Shown piece after piece: positions 33,803-45,045 of a stretch of 64,000 nt of DNA. The notes beneath the pieces were generated by a model. That model had not been told where the DNA came from. It worked only from the letters and a program-made list of their open reading frames with translations, and did not search any database. The position numbers and the translations under genes are program-made. Numbering within the stretch: the first letter of the stretch is position 1; every line of letters starts with the position of its first letter. Source of the stretch: Dendrocalamus latiflorus (taxonomy: Eukaryota > Streptophyta > Magnoliopsida > Poales > Poaceae); NCBI GenBank assembly GCA_017311315.1, contig CM029663.1, positions 36,716,622-36,780,621 of the forward strand, written 5' to 3'.

Positions 33803-36800
33803 GTAGACGCCGGCACGGCCTGGTCACCACAAAACAGCGGACATTAATTTCAGTAGTAGCTACAACTGTGATCTGACATTAATATGGACATTACTTCTGG
33901 AGGTATTGCATCTAGATAGGCAGGATTCATTTAGGCGATTATGGTGTCAGATGCAGTATTATTTTCCTTTTGTAAGGGCCCATCTTGATGAGAAATTTTA
34001 TGATGTCACTGTTGCACGGCGCTGTTTGTGTTACGATTGAATCAAGAAGCAACACGTGAAAATGTGATATTGTAGTAGTATTATAGATACAATGTAGTTG
34101 TACAGAAAAATAATTTTTAATAGCTACTTACTGATTGCAAACCGTGGTCGTGAGTTGTAAGCTGTGGTCGTGAGCATGGTTGTAAGCCGTGATCGTATAA
34201 ACCGTGGTTGAGAGCATAGTGTAAGTCGTAAACCGTGGTCATGAGCGTGGTTGTAAGCCATAATCGTATATCGACTTACAACCACGGTTTGCGACAGGTA
34301 TTAACAATTACATTCCCGACTTATAAGTCGTAAGCTTCCTAATCCCGACTGTCGTGCATTGTTCGAATACTGATTTACGATCACGGCTTACAACTTACGA
34401 CTACGCTCTCGACTTATCTGTAAGTCTGTCGAAGAGCTTCTCGTTCTCATGCAATTTCTGCATTTATCAATGCAAAGAAAATGAAGATGAAAGGTTCGTA
34501 AAAATTGAGATAAACCAAATGAAGGAACCACGAAAGAAACTTAGGTCTGTGTGTAAGAAAACCAGGACAAGTGTCAACCGCATGGAACATGCATTGTCTT
34601 TGCTCAAACATAAAGAGACAAATCATGCATTAACTAGCACACACAACCATAATAAAGAATAGTAGCAGTGAAAGGTAGCTAAAAGTCCGACCACCAAGCT
34701 TAATACCAAAAAGAATAAAATTAGGTTTCTAGTGCGAAGCAATTAGAATAAAAAAGAACAAAATCAGGTATCTAGTGCAAAGCAATTAGAAGAAAAAAAA
34801 AGTTATCTAGTGCAAAGTGCAATTTACTCTTATTTAATTTTTTTTGGTCACAGTAACTTCTGCTTTACATCAGTAACAAGGAGAAAATGAATGCAAGTGG
34901 CATTAATCATCCTTGTATATAGGAGTACAAAAGGACCAATGCCCCTTTAAATTCCAGAAACACCTCCTGAATGTGACATGATTTGTGGGCATAGCGATCT
35001 CAGCTAGCAGATCAATCTGTATTACAAGAATAACCTAACAAAATGAGAGATCCAAAAGCATGACACTAAAAGTACAATGCTTTTACAGCCGGCACATCAA
35101 GTTCTTACTACAAAACAATGCTTTTACAGCCGGCACATCAAGTTCATACTACAAATACCATCATGTTAGAAGGACAAAGTTCAAAATATTTCACAACATC
35201 ATTTCAAATATGTAACAACCAACATATTTGATCGAATGATACATCAAAAATGGTGGAATCAATTAAAGCATTTTGCAGTGTCAAACCACGAAAACACTTC
35301 AATGCCATACAAGGATGTCAAACAGCAGCGCATTAGCATTTGAATACTACTATTTAACGCAAGCATTATAACAAAAGGAATTGCACAAAATAAGAATAAT
35401 TTGATTCCAGCCAGCATAACCTAAACAAACCCGATCATTTTAGCTCATCATACTTCTCTGTGGACCCATTTTTCTCCAAATGTTCATAGACCACTCTGAA
35501 ACTTTACATCAAACTAATTTACTAATAATCACAAACATAATGAGATACTGATGAATACAAAAACTGAACCATCTAAACAAGAATACAGAGCATGAATGTC
35601 TACAATCTTAAACCACATAAAAAAAATATGAAAAGATCAAATTTATTCATTTCTTAACTGTTTTAGCCCATTACAACACAGAGATAATATGTGATAATCT
35701 AAATAGTCCACAAAAAACCATAATGACACTAAAGATTTTTTTTATGCAACCAATAGAGCTTACGGTGGTTATATTTTTTAAACTACGATTAGGAAAGTGA
35801 TGGAGCTTACTGTAAGTAGTAGAACTAAGATTTTGAGTCCTCACTGTGAGCAATAGAGCTTAAGTTACTTTCGTGTATTTTTTAACATCCACAGCAACTA
35901 GTTTTTTCAATAGAAAGTTCAAACAACCTGTTACATCATACTGTATAGCACAACACCAAAATATTGAAAGGAGGGATGTGCAAACCCATTGCAATTCTGC
36001 AATCATTGTTACCTTGGTGCATTGCAGACCACATGTACCTTGTGGGCAATTGCCTCACTTCCCTTGAGAATCCAGATGCACATATTGGTGCTATGAAGCT
36101 GACAAATGAGAATGCTTGCATCTAGTCAATAGTATAGATAATAAAAGCCTAATCTTTTTTAATGGCCTAGCCAATACAGCACTAATATCAACGCCACCAA
36201 AGAGAGATGGAAACTAGGATTTAGGTCATATCGATACCCCTTTGATCAGCGACAAAAGGAGATATTGCAACTAATATACGATTCAGAATATCAGATCCCT
36301 ACAAAAGAAGGCAAAGCAAACCCTATCCAAACTAGCTGTTCAAGAAAGCAGGAGGCCAAACAAATCGACCAAAACCGCAGCCCAAAATTCCCCAAATCAA
36401 AACGCGCACGGAGCTCATACCCCGGCACAAAACCTTGCACCCATCAATCAAAACAAATTTCTCCCTGGCCAGATCAAACACGAAAGGAACAAATACATAT
36501 ATTGCAAGCAAAGCAACAAGGTGTAACTTTTTTGCGAGTCCTAAAGATTTGACGCCAGAACAAGCCAAGCTCGCACTGCTCAATCCAAGAACGACACAGG
36601 GTTTTGGGCCTCTTACCATGTTGGCTATTCTGACTAAACTCATCAATGAAAATTAAACAACAAATTGGGATCAGTAATAAACTACCAGATTAATTACTTT
36701 AATGTAAATATGATGGAATGCTGACGTAAGTAATACAGTCAAGAACTTATTCCTTGTGTTCTTATAGCTAATAGCATTGGGTTCTTCAAATCCAACATTT

Positions 36801-36838
36801 GTAACCAATTGAGAGAGTTAAAAGCTTGCTTGAGCTCA
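33803..36838. repeat. Intergenic, with GTCGTAAGC-type degenerate repeats
   Basis: At 34130-34420 a degenerate unit of about 18-30 bases, such as AACCGTGGTCGTGAGC or GGTTGTAAGCCGTGATCGTA, repeats in both orientations. The same words occur at 43.05-43.21 and 44.58-44.76 kb. A 41-bp direct duplication lies at about 35075-35155 (GCTTTTACAGCCGGCACATC twice). The rest, to the SIP1 remnant, is AT-rich with no recognised gene. The stretch at 36200-36660 is richer in coding-like text, but no family is visible. Confidence 0.5.
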
Positions 36839-38143
36839 TCATGCTTTCTTGGCCTTGGGCTTAGGTGGCTGTGATGGGAACACGGCCCTGAAGATCCATG
36901 CAACAAGAATGGCACCAATAAAGGGGCATATCCAGTAGACATAAAACTGCTCCCACATGTTGTGGCAATTGTTAACATATGCCCAGCCAAATGCCTGTAG
37001 AAGATATTTGACAGAAATTAGTTGCCAGATAACAAGGAAACTATGGAAAAAATGCTTATTTTCCTATAAAGAATCAGTGTACGTAACAAAAAAAGGTAAA
37101 AAAAAGAAGAATATTTCCATGCTATTCAAAATCAGTTCTTACTAGATCAGCAATGAATTCAAATTTCTGTAATAGTTAGCGTAACATCCTGAACTCTGCT
37201 AAGATCTGAATTGCACCAAATTTTGGAGGTATATAAGGAATTTCCCCAAAATAAGAACTAACTGAAGTGGGACAGCAGTGGCAAAAAAAAATCAGCAGAG
37301 TAACTTTGTAGTAACACATAACTAAACACAATATTTTTTATAGCATCTTTTTTCCTAAACAGCAAGCTTTTTTGGGTGGTTTTAAATAACAAAATTCCCC
37401 GTGACAGGCAGCAAGTACTTCCCCTTTTATATATTTCCAACAGCATGTAATTGTACTACCATTTCCAACTCTTGTCCAGTTATATATGGCTCAGGTGTGC
37501 CAGATTTTAAGAATGATACTTGTAAATATTATAATTATCTAGAAAAGATTATCATACATCAACAAAGCATTGAATTTGGTTGCCTTATATGCCCTGCGTC
37601 TACGTGATCATGTTTTTCACTTTGGCAAAATAGATAACAAAGGATTTTAGCTTGATGACATGTTCCATAACCATGTAGATCAAATCACTTCGACTGCTCA
37701 AATGCAGATAAACAGGTCAATGGGAAGAATTAATAGGCCACATGTGTAGCACTGATGCTTTTGGCCAAAATCAGTTGGCTCCCAATAGTTCAGTTGAGTA
37801 AACTATTAAACTGCCGTTGGTGCCTATGAATTACTCTTATTCAAGGTTGCTGTTTTGGCATACCAACTGCGTCGTAATACAGTTGCCACATGCAGTAATA
37901 GGAAATTTGATCAATATAAGCTTTGCAAACAGCCGGAGAAAAAAGGAGGAAAGAGAAACAGTGACTGACATTTTCAGGGTTCATGGACGGTCCGATGTAG
38001 GTGGTGCCGGAGAGGACAAGGCAGACAGTGGAGACAGACAGCATCTAGGTCTTGACGTTGGGCTTGAGGGGGACCTTGACGATGACCCAGAAGACGGCCA
38101 AGGTGATGACGAAGGTGAGCATCCCTTCGGAAATCCATGCTTT
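36839..38143 (-). pseudogene. SIP1-type aquaporin, 3' fragment with nonsense mutation
   Basis: Two exons of a small basic intrinsic protein remain. The upstream one (about 38143-37970) encodes AWISEGMLTFVITLAVFWVI, then KT, then TAG (38045-38047) where the family has Trp, then MLSVSTVCLVLSGTTYIGPS ending NPEN at a GT donor. The downstream exon (36994-36839) encodes AFGWAYVNNCHNMWEQFYVY, then WICPFIGAILVAWIFRAVFP and a Lys-rich tail ending KAKKA. SIP aquaporins are membrane channels, reported in the ER. The N-terminal half, with the first NPA-like motif, is missing because the sequence changes at 38136-38143 into the plus-strand RAP copy. The remnant has one stop and no start, so it is a pseudogene. 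Confidence 0.85.
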
Positions 38144-39466
38144 CGGTGGTGACGACGAAATCGATGATGATTTCGAGGATGACGACCTCGAGCTTAGGGT
38201 CGCGTAGTTCGCAAATGGCATGTTAGACAAAAAGCGCTAGAGGAACAGGGAGCTCTTCATCCAGACACCCTCCAGCTTCTCAGCAGGGTGTCTCCAGCTT
38301 CTTAGCTGGGCGGCCGCCTTCCAACAGGAGCAAGGAGGTATCCCTCAACAAGTCCATCATCCAGGCTCAGACCACGGAGGAGATGCTGGCACTCATAGCG
38401 AAGGTGATTTGCGGCTGTTACCAAAGGTCTCAGCCCCTCGGCACTCAACATCGCCACTGCACTCCACCGCATTGCCAAAAACATAGAGACAGTCTCCATG
38501 ACACAGACACACCGCCTCGCCTTTGCATGCCACAGAGACATGTCCATGCTTGTGGGGCTGGCAATGGTGGCCCTGCCGGAAAGCTCTTTGTAGGGTGTGT
38601 CTAACATCTCCTGGACGCTGTCCAAGATTGGAGGTGACCTGCTCTGCTTGCCGGAGATGGATAGGATTGCTGAGGTGGCCATTACCAAGCTTCAGGACTT
38701 CAACGCATAGAATGTTGCCAATGTCGCTGGAGCATTCGCTTCCATGCGCCAATTAGTACCAGACCTTTTCTCAGCCTTGGCCTAGAGAGCAGCACAACTA
38801 GTGCACACCTTCAAGGAGCAAGAGCTCGCTCAATTCTTGTGGGGATGTGCTTCTCTGAAAGAGTGTCCCTATGCTTTGCTTGATGCACTTGATGCTGCTT
38901 TTCAGGATGCTGCCAGAGTGCCAGGTTCCAATGTCGTGTACATGATCTAGTGCCAGGCATGCGGAAGACTTCTGCCAAAGAGGCTTCTAGTGGAGAAGAT
39001 GGTAGCAATGCTCATGATCTCAACTTTAGCCAATATCACCTTGGGAACATTGCTTGGTCCTATGTTGTTATTGGGCAAATGGGCCGCTAGTTCTTCTCAC
39101 ATATACGGAAAACTCTACTACTCTAGTCAATTCAAAGAGCAGCGAGTCTCGGATCAGTATAGAGGAGACATGATGTTCGCTTCACAAGTTTATCTCGCAA
39201 ATCAGTCTTTGAAGCTTAAATTCCTACATCTTGATATGTGCTTAAGAGGTGGTCTTGAAGAGAAAATAGCAAAAGATGGAAAAAGCAAACGGTTCAATCA
39301 CAGACAACCTCCTCGTTTCAAAAGGAGGCTGGGCATCTTCTATATAGTACGGGGCATGAGTGGATTAGTGAATATACAGTTGACGGTTACACTGTTGATG
39401 CGGTGTTAGTTGATGAGAAACTTGCATTTCAAATAGACAGGCCAACACACTTCTCAAGGAATCTAG
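38138..39466 (+). pseudogene. RAP-domain protein, decayed partial copy
   Basis: This is a plus-strand relative of the intact minus-strand gene at 40204-42469. It begins inside the acidic region (GGDDEIDDDFEDDDLELRV) and ends at the matching exon 1 donor (GGAATCTAG then GTAG). Stops and frameshifts are scattered through the first half, for example TAG after ELRVA, and the copy is readable only in pieces. The clearest is 39124-39320, with SDQYRGDMMFASQVYLANQS. The last two exons are missing: a reverse LTR piece follows directly. It is probably an inverted segmental duplicate. Confidence 0.88.
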
Positions 39467-39804
39467 GTAGAATGGGCCGACCCAATTGGGAATTTTTTAT
39501 TTTTGAATAGATTCGAGTTTGATTTTGGTTTTCGATTTTGAATTTGAGCTTGAATTCAACTGTGAATTTCATTCCTCTTGTTGCTTTCAATTTCTCAAGG
39601 AATTTACCATAGATTTAATTTTGTTATTCTTTTATAATTATTATTATTGCTTTTCATTATGTATCTTTTCTTGAATTAATTTGCCTAACTCAATTTCTAG
39701 AAAAGGCTAAATAAAATTTCAAAAAAAATCCAAATGTCAATAAAATGCATTAAAAAGTTTTAAATTTTCCACATTTTCAAATATTCAAGTTTTGGGATGT
39801 TACA
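39467..39804 (-). mobile_element. LTR 5' fragment, reverse
   Basis: Read on the minus strand it starts TGTAACATCCCAAAACTTGA at 39804 and runs AT-rich to GGGTCGGCCCATTC at the RAP-copy border. It lacks the rest of the LTR. A similar AAAATCGAAA...TTGGGCC...ATTCT passage occurs forward at 42895-42960, where another LTR lacks its own start. Confidence 0.6.
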
Positions 39805-40203
39805 ACATGCTGCCCATAAAAAAATAACTATTTCTCATCACAACTCCCTTGACCTGCAAGTCGGAGCTGCGCCCAATAGACACAGCATCTTAAATTTGGG
39901 ACTAAATTTTTCGGGTCCATTTGGAACACAGGAATTTCATATTAAATTTTTTGGGTCCATTTGGAACACAGGAATTTCATATTAATTTCACATAAAATAG
40001 TGTCATTGCCATAGGGTTCGAGAAAAATTCCCGTGTTCCAAAGGGCCTTAGCTTTGCAAAGCTCAATGACAGATCCACAAAAACTTGCTGGGAAATATCC
40101 TGGACATATAGGGAGGCCAGTGTGGTTATCCAGAATTCCAGATGCCTTTTTCATGTTGAAAATGCTCACCGAGGTCACGATGTCAAATGTCCAACTGTTG
40201 CAC
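39805..40203. mobile_element. Tourist-like MITE with 40-bp duplication, downstream of RAP
   Basis: GGGTCCATTTGGAACACAGG occurs twice, 40 bases apart (39913 and 39953). The inverted partner CCGTGTTCCAAAGGGCC ends at about 40047, followed by TTA. The element spans about 39905-40047 and lies just beyond the RAP stop codon, so it could be part of that gene's 3' untranslated region or its downstream flank. Confidence 0.55.
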
Positions 40204-42469
40204 TTATTCTGCATCAATGCCCAAAATTCTCCTCAAATACTCCAATTGCTCAGACTCGCCTTGGAGCTCCTCCCACTGTAATTGTCAGGGAAAACAAATA
40301 CTAAAGATATATCATGCTAAGTCTTAAAACAAAGATAAAAATATTTCACCCACTCGAGGGACTCAGAAAATCTACTAACACTGAAATTTAAGTCAGAGGT
40401 ATGTCAAATATCCTGATGACAGCATGTTAGGTTACTCCTTATGTAACAACAATTATTTAGTTTTAGGGTGATACTTAGATGAATCATTTGCAGCAAATTT
40501 AGAATAATTACTAATGTCTGCTATCTTCCAGCTATGACAAACCTCTTGGTGAGACAAGGAAACTAACTTCCATCCAGCAGCGGTGATGTAACGTCGTTTA
40601 AATGCTGTGTGGCCTAACGGTGTACCTACAAAATTAGTACATATCTAACATTAGTTTATCCTTTGAGACCCAGACTCCAGTAGGGTAACAAGAAAAAATG
40701 GACAACCTATAGCACTCTCAGAAATGGTACATAAAGATTAAGGGCAACAAAAAGCAATAAAGTATACCTAAGTTCCTTGAGAAGTGTGTTGGCCCGTCTA
40801 TTTCAAATGCAAGTTTCTCATCAACTAGCACCGCATCAACAGTGTAACCATCAACTGTATATTCTCTAATCCACTCATGCCCCGTGCTATATAGAAGGCG
40901 CCCAACCTCCTTTTGAAACGAGGAGGTTGTCTTCTGATTGAACCGTTTGCTCTTTCTAGCTTTTGCTATTTTCTCTTCAAGATCACCTCTTAAGCACATA
41001 TCAAGATGTAGGAATTCAAGCTTCAAAGACTGATTTGCAAGATAAACTTGTGAAGCAAACATCATGTCTCCTCTATACTGATCCGAGACTCGCTGCTCTT
41101 CGAATTGACCCAAAGTTCTCCAGATATGTGAGAAGAACTGCCGGCCCATTTGCCCAAGAACAGCATAGGACCAAGCAATGTTCCCAAGCTGATCTCGGCT
41201 AAAGTTGAGATCATGACAATTGCTACCATCTCTGCTAGAAGCCTCTTTGGCTGAAGTCTTCCGCACGGCTGGCACTAGATCATATTCACGACATTGGAAC
41301 CTGGCAGCATCATGAAAAGCAGCATCAAGTGCATCAAGCAAAGGATAGGGACACTCATTCAGAGAAGCACATCCCCACAAGAACTGAGCGAGCTCTTGCT
41401 CCTTGAAAGTGTGCACTAGTTGTGCTGCTCTCCGGGCCAAGGCGGAGAAAAGGTCTGGTGCTGATTGGCGCATGGAAGCAAAAGCTCCAGCGACATTGGC
41501 AACATTCTGTGCGTTGAAGTCTTGAAGCTTGGTAATAGCCACCTCAGCAATCCTATCCATCTCGGACAAGTATAGCAAGTCACCACCAATCTTGGACAGT
41601 GCCCAGGAGATGTTAGACACACCCTGAGGCGAGCATTCCGGCAGGGCCACCATTGCCAGCCCCACAAGCATAGACATGTCTCTGTGGCGTGCAAAGGCGA
41701 GGCGGTGCGTCTGTGTCATGGAGACCGTCTCCATGTTCTTGGCAATGCGGTGGAGCGCAGTGGCGATGTTGAGTGGCGTGAGTGGCGAGGGGCTAAGACC
41801 TTTGGTGACAGCCGCAATCACCTCCGCTGTGAGTGCCAGTACCTCCTCCACGGTCTGACCCTGGACGATGGACCTGTTGAGGGACACCTCCTTGCTCCTG
41901 TTGGACGGCGGCCGCCCAGCTGAGAAGCTGGAGAGCATCTGGATGAAGAGCTCCCTGTTTCGCTGGCGCTTTCCGTCGAACATGCCGTCTGCGAACTGCA
42001 CGACCCTAAGCTGGAGGTCGTCCTCCTCCAAATCATCATCGATTTCGTGGTCTCCACCGGAAGCATCCACCACCACCTTCTTCTTGCGAGGCTTGAGCTC
42101 AGGGGCCTTCTTCTTCTTCTTGAGATTCTTCTGCTTGTTGGGCGAGGAGACCATCCGCTGGAGCGAGGGCGAGAGGCCCCGCGCCTCGATGGAGCGCAGA
42201 GCGGCACGTCGTGCGCGGACGCACCAGTCGGTGCTCTCGGCGGGGAGCAGGTCCTCCTCCTCGGATGGCTCAGGGTTATCCGCAATGGACGGCTCAGGGG
42301 CCGCGCCCAAGAAGTCGAGCTGCCACTGCGGTGTGGCACGGCAAGGCGCGCGATTGCGAGAAGGAAGCTTGCTCCTGAGGCTTCCGGAGAAGGCGATGTT
42401 GACATGCATTGGGATGATGAAGCCGCCGCTTCTTGGTGGAAGATGGAGAGGAGGGAGAGCAGCTTCCAT
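40204..42469 (-). CDS. RAP: RAP-domain OPR-type protein, probably chloroplast rRNA processing
   Basis: Three exons (42469-40768, 40625-40543, 40275-40204) join in phase to give 618 residues. The start MEAALPPLHLPP is followed by a Ser/Arg-rich, acid-poor leader, as for a chloroplast transit peptide (inference). Residues about 50-170 are a charged linker with a poly-Lys run (NLKKKKKAPELKPRKKK). The middle is helical repeats of about 38 residues (ALHRIAKNME, ISWALSKIGG, VAGAFASMRQ, FLWGCASLNE), as in OPR proteins. The C terminus (about 540-612) is a RAP domain: VDAVLVDEKLAFEIDGPTHF, LGHTAFKRR, GWKLVSLSHQEWEEL. The Arabidopsis homologue RAP is needed for chloroplast 16S rRNA maturation, and its length is similar. 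No stops or frameshifts are seen. The upstream in-frame extension to 42787 lacks a transit-like start and was not used. Confidence 0.9.
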
Positions 42470-42886
42470 GGCTCCTCGCCGGCGTCGGCTGGCAGTATTA
42501 TGGCCTGGGTACTGAGCCGCTACGGAAGAAAGAAAGGCAGATCGGGTCGGGCGGATAACGAGGGACCGTATCCACTGCACACACGGTAGCTGATGTACAC
42601 ACGCACGCGAAGCCTTAGGCCAATGGATCTCAATCCAAGCGTTACAAAATGAGCTACGCGTATGTTGCAGAAAACCCCCACCTACCACAGCATTTTTGCA
42701 ATTAGCTCCCACGGGAGACCCACCCTCGACTGCCATCCAAATCCATCCCCAAACCAAACCATCCAACCACACCCCAAACCCTACCATAGAGATTCCCCAC
42801 CCACCCCCTCTCCGGCGACGGTGTGGCCCCTGTTCGCATGGTGCATACCCATGTTGTCAAGCTCGACTCCATCGAGGACACCGTTG
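42470..42886 (-). promoter_or_regulatory. Upstream region of the RAP gene
   Basis: This is the presumed promoter and 5' leader of RAP. It is about 400 bases of mixed composition between the RAP start and the LTR-like DNA beginning near 42887. No TATA box can be fixed with confidence, so the label rests on position. Confidence 0.35.
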
Positions 42887-44966
42887 AAACAAAATCGAAA
42901 TTTCAAAAAAAATTGAAATCTTGTTTGATTTAATTTCTTGAAAAACTTGGGCCTATTCTCATGGAATCTCTCCACCACCACTTCTCACGGTTACGACTTC
43001 CCCGGCACTCGAGCGCTCCGACTGCACTCGGCTGCGTCAAAATTCTACGATCTTCTTCGAGTACCAACTACGACCACCGCAGCTGCTACGACCATTGCAG
43101 CTTCTATGACTTACGACCACGGCTACCATCCGACCATAGAACCTTACGACCATGGCTGCTTCGACCACGGCTTCGAATGTAGCTTCGACCATAGACTCTA
43201 CGACCACTTACAACTCATCAAGATTAAATCTAACACTGTTCACGATAAGAAAATATCGTCGCCGCCCCGGTCTCTCTGCTCTCGCGCCTTCTCACTGTTT
43301 CTCACCGCTGCCTCACTACTGCAAGTTATTAGATGGTCGTACCACCTCGCCCTTCCTGCCTCTGACGCCCTCTTAAATGCTCCCGGCCGCGTGTCAAAGC
43401 AGCCACCGCCATTCTTGCTTTTCCCACCACCGCCTCTGCTCTCGGTCAACAACCCCGGCTGAAAATTCAAGCACCCTGCAACCCGCCTCTGCCAGATCAA
43501 GCCACCGTACGCCTTTCCTTCATTGTCGTAAACCTCACCCCACCGCCTTGCCGACCTCACTGCTCTCTCTGCTCTCACTCTCACATTTCCACTGCCTCAC
43601 TGGCTTCACTACTCTCTCTGCTCTCATCCTCTCATAGCCGACCTGACACCTTTTGACCGCCGCAATGTCGCACCCAACAACCCCTCTACCAGCTACGTCG
43701 TACCCTCCCGCGCTATCATTACCGCCTTAGCCACCCCCTATGCCGAACCGCCATTCTCGCCCTATTTAAACCCGCGAGCCCCTCCATTTGGAACCACCGG
43801 TGCCCAAGGTGAGCCTCACAGCCCCAATTGAGCTCTCGACCGAAGCATCACCGACGATCGTTGGAAGACCTCAAAGTGAGCCAATATTCAATTCTTGCTA
43901 CTCAGTCCATTTCATTTTAATTGCTTTGGTCTGCAGCCTCCTTATGCCCATAGAAACCTTGCCAATGCTTTGCCCTAACCTCCCCCAAGCCCCTGTTGCC
44001 CTGGTGACTAGCGTTGCTGCTCAGCCATGAGACCCTGTCGTGGGCAGCTCAACACAGGCAACCCCAACCCAAGCCATCACTTTCTTGATCTTTCTCTAAC
44101 CCCAGAGATGCCCAAACCCTAACGTTTTCATCCCCTTAACCCGTCCTTAAGCCCTATGTCATTCAAATGTCCCGAAAGAGAGGAGACCTCGCTACCGGCG
44201 AACGCCAACTCCCCAATTGCCGCCGAACCCCAAAATTGAAAACCCCAGACACCAGGAACCCACCCATGGTCGTCGATTGATGTTTTGACCATGATTCTCC
44301 GACCGCCCCATCGGCTGAAATCTCCAACCGCTCCCCTGCCTGAACTCTCCAACTGTTCCACCGCTTGAAGGACCACCTTGTAGTCAAGAGAAACTTTAAC
44401 CGTGCCGCTTCAAGTCTTGAGTGACATCACTCGTACACTTTCTGATGCTTTTAAGCCACTCATACACCACCCGATGCCCTTAAGCCAACCAGACGGCATC
44501 CAAACCCCGCAACTACTCGGACATCGTCCGATCTCAGTGGCAACACGCACACCGTTTGATTGTCTTCGACTTCGCACTCGGCTGCTCAAGAGTCGTTACG
44601 ACCATGTTGTTACGATCACGATGTGGTTTACGACTACTGTGTGGCTTACGACTGCGATGTGGTTTACGATCATGTTGTGGCTTACGATCGCATTTTGGTT
44701 TATGACCGTGCTGTGGTTTACGAATGCGCTATGGTTTACGACTACACTGCTCGGTCTCAGTAGTCATAACCTGATTACAACCACGTCTTTCAGCTCCACC
44801 AATACCTCCGCTCGTGAGCAAGATCTGTGCCAGCAGAGACCACCCGAGTACTAGTAGAGTTCTCTGAGTACACAGTGACAACTCGATAAGGACCAAACTC
44901 TTTGTGAACAGTTTTAGATCCAGTGTGAACAGCGCCCAGACCCGTTACTCTTCACAAAACCCTAAA

Positions 44967-45045
<79 letters not shown>

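Noticed and set aside
40718..42787. Longer N-terminal start for RAP at 42787
   Set aside because: The extra 106 residues are Trp/Gly/Val-rich without a transit-peptide look. MEAALPP at 42469 gives a normal leader and length.
44560..44763. Frame encoding VVYDxx repeated about eight times, like a repeat protein
   Set aside because: It lies inside an LTR, and the 18-base repeat explains the pattern. There is no evidence of translation.
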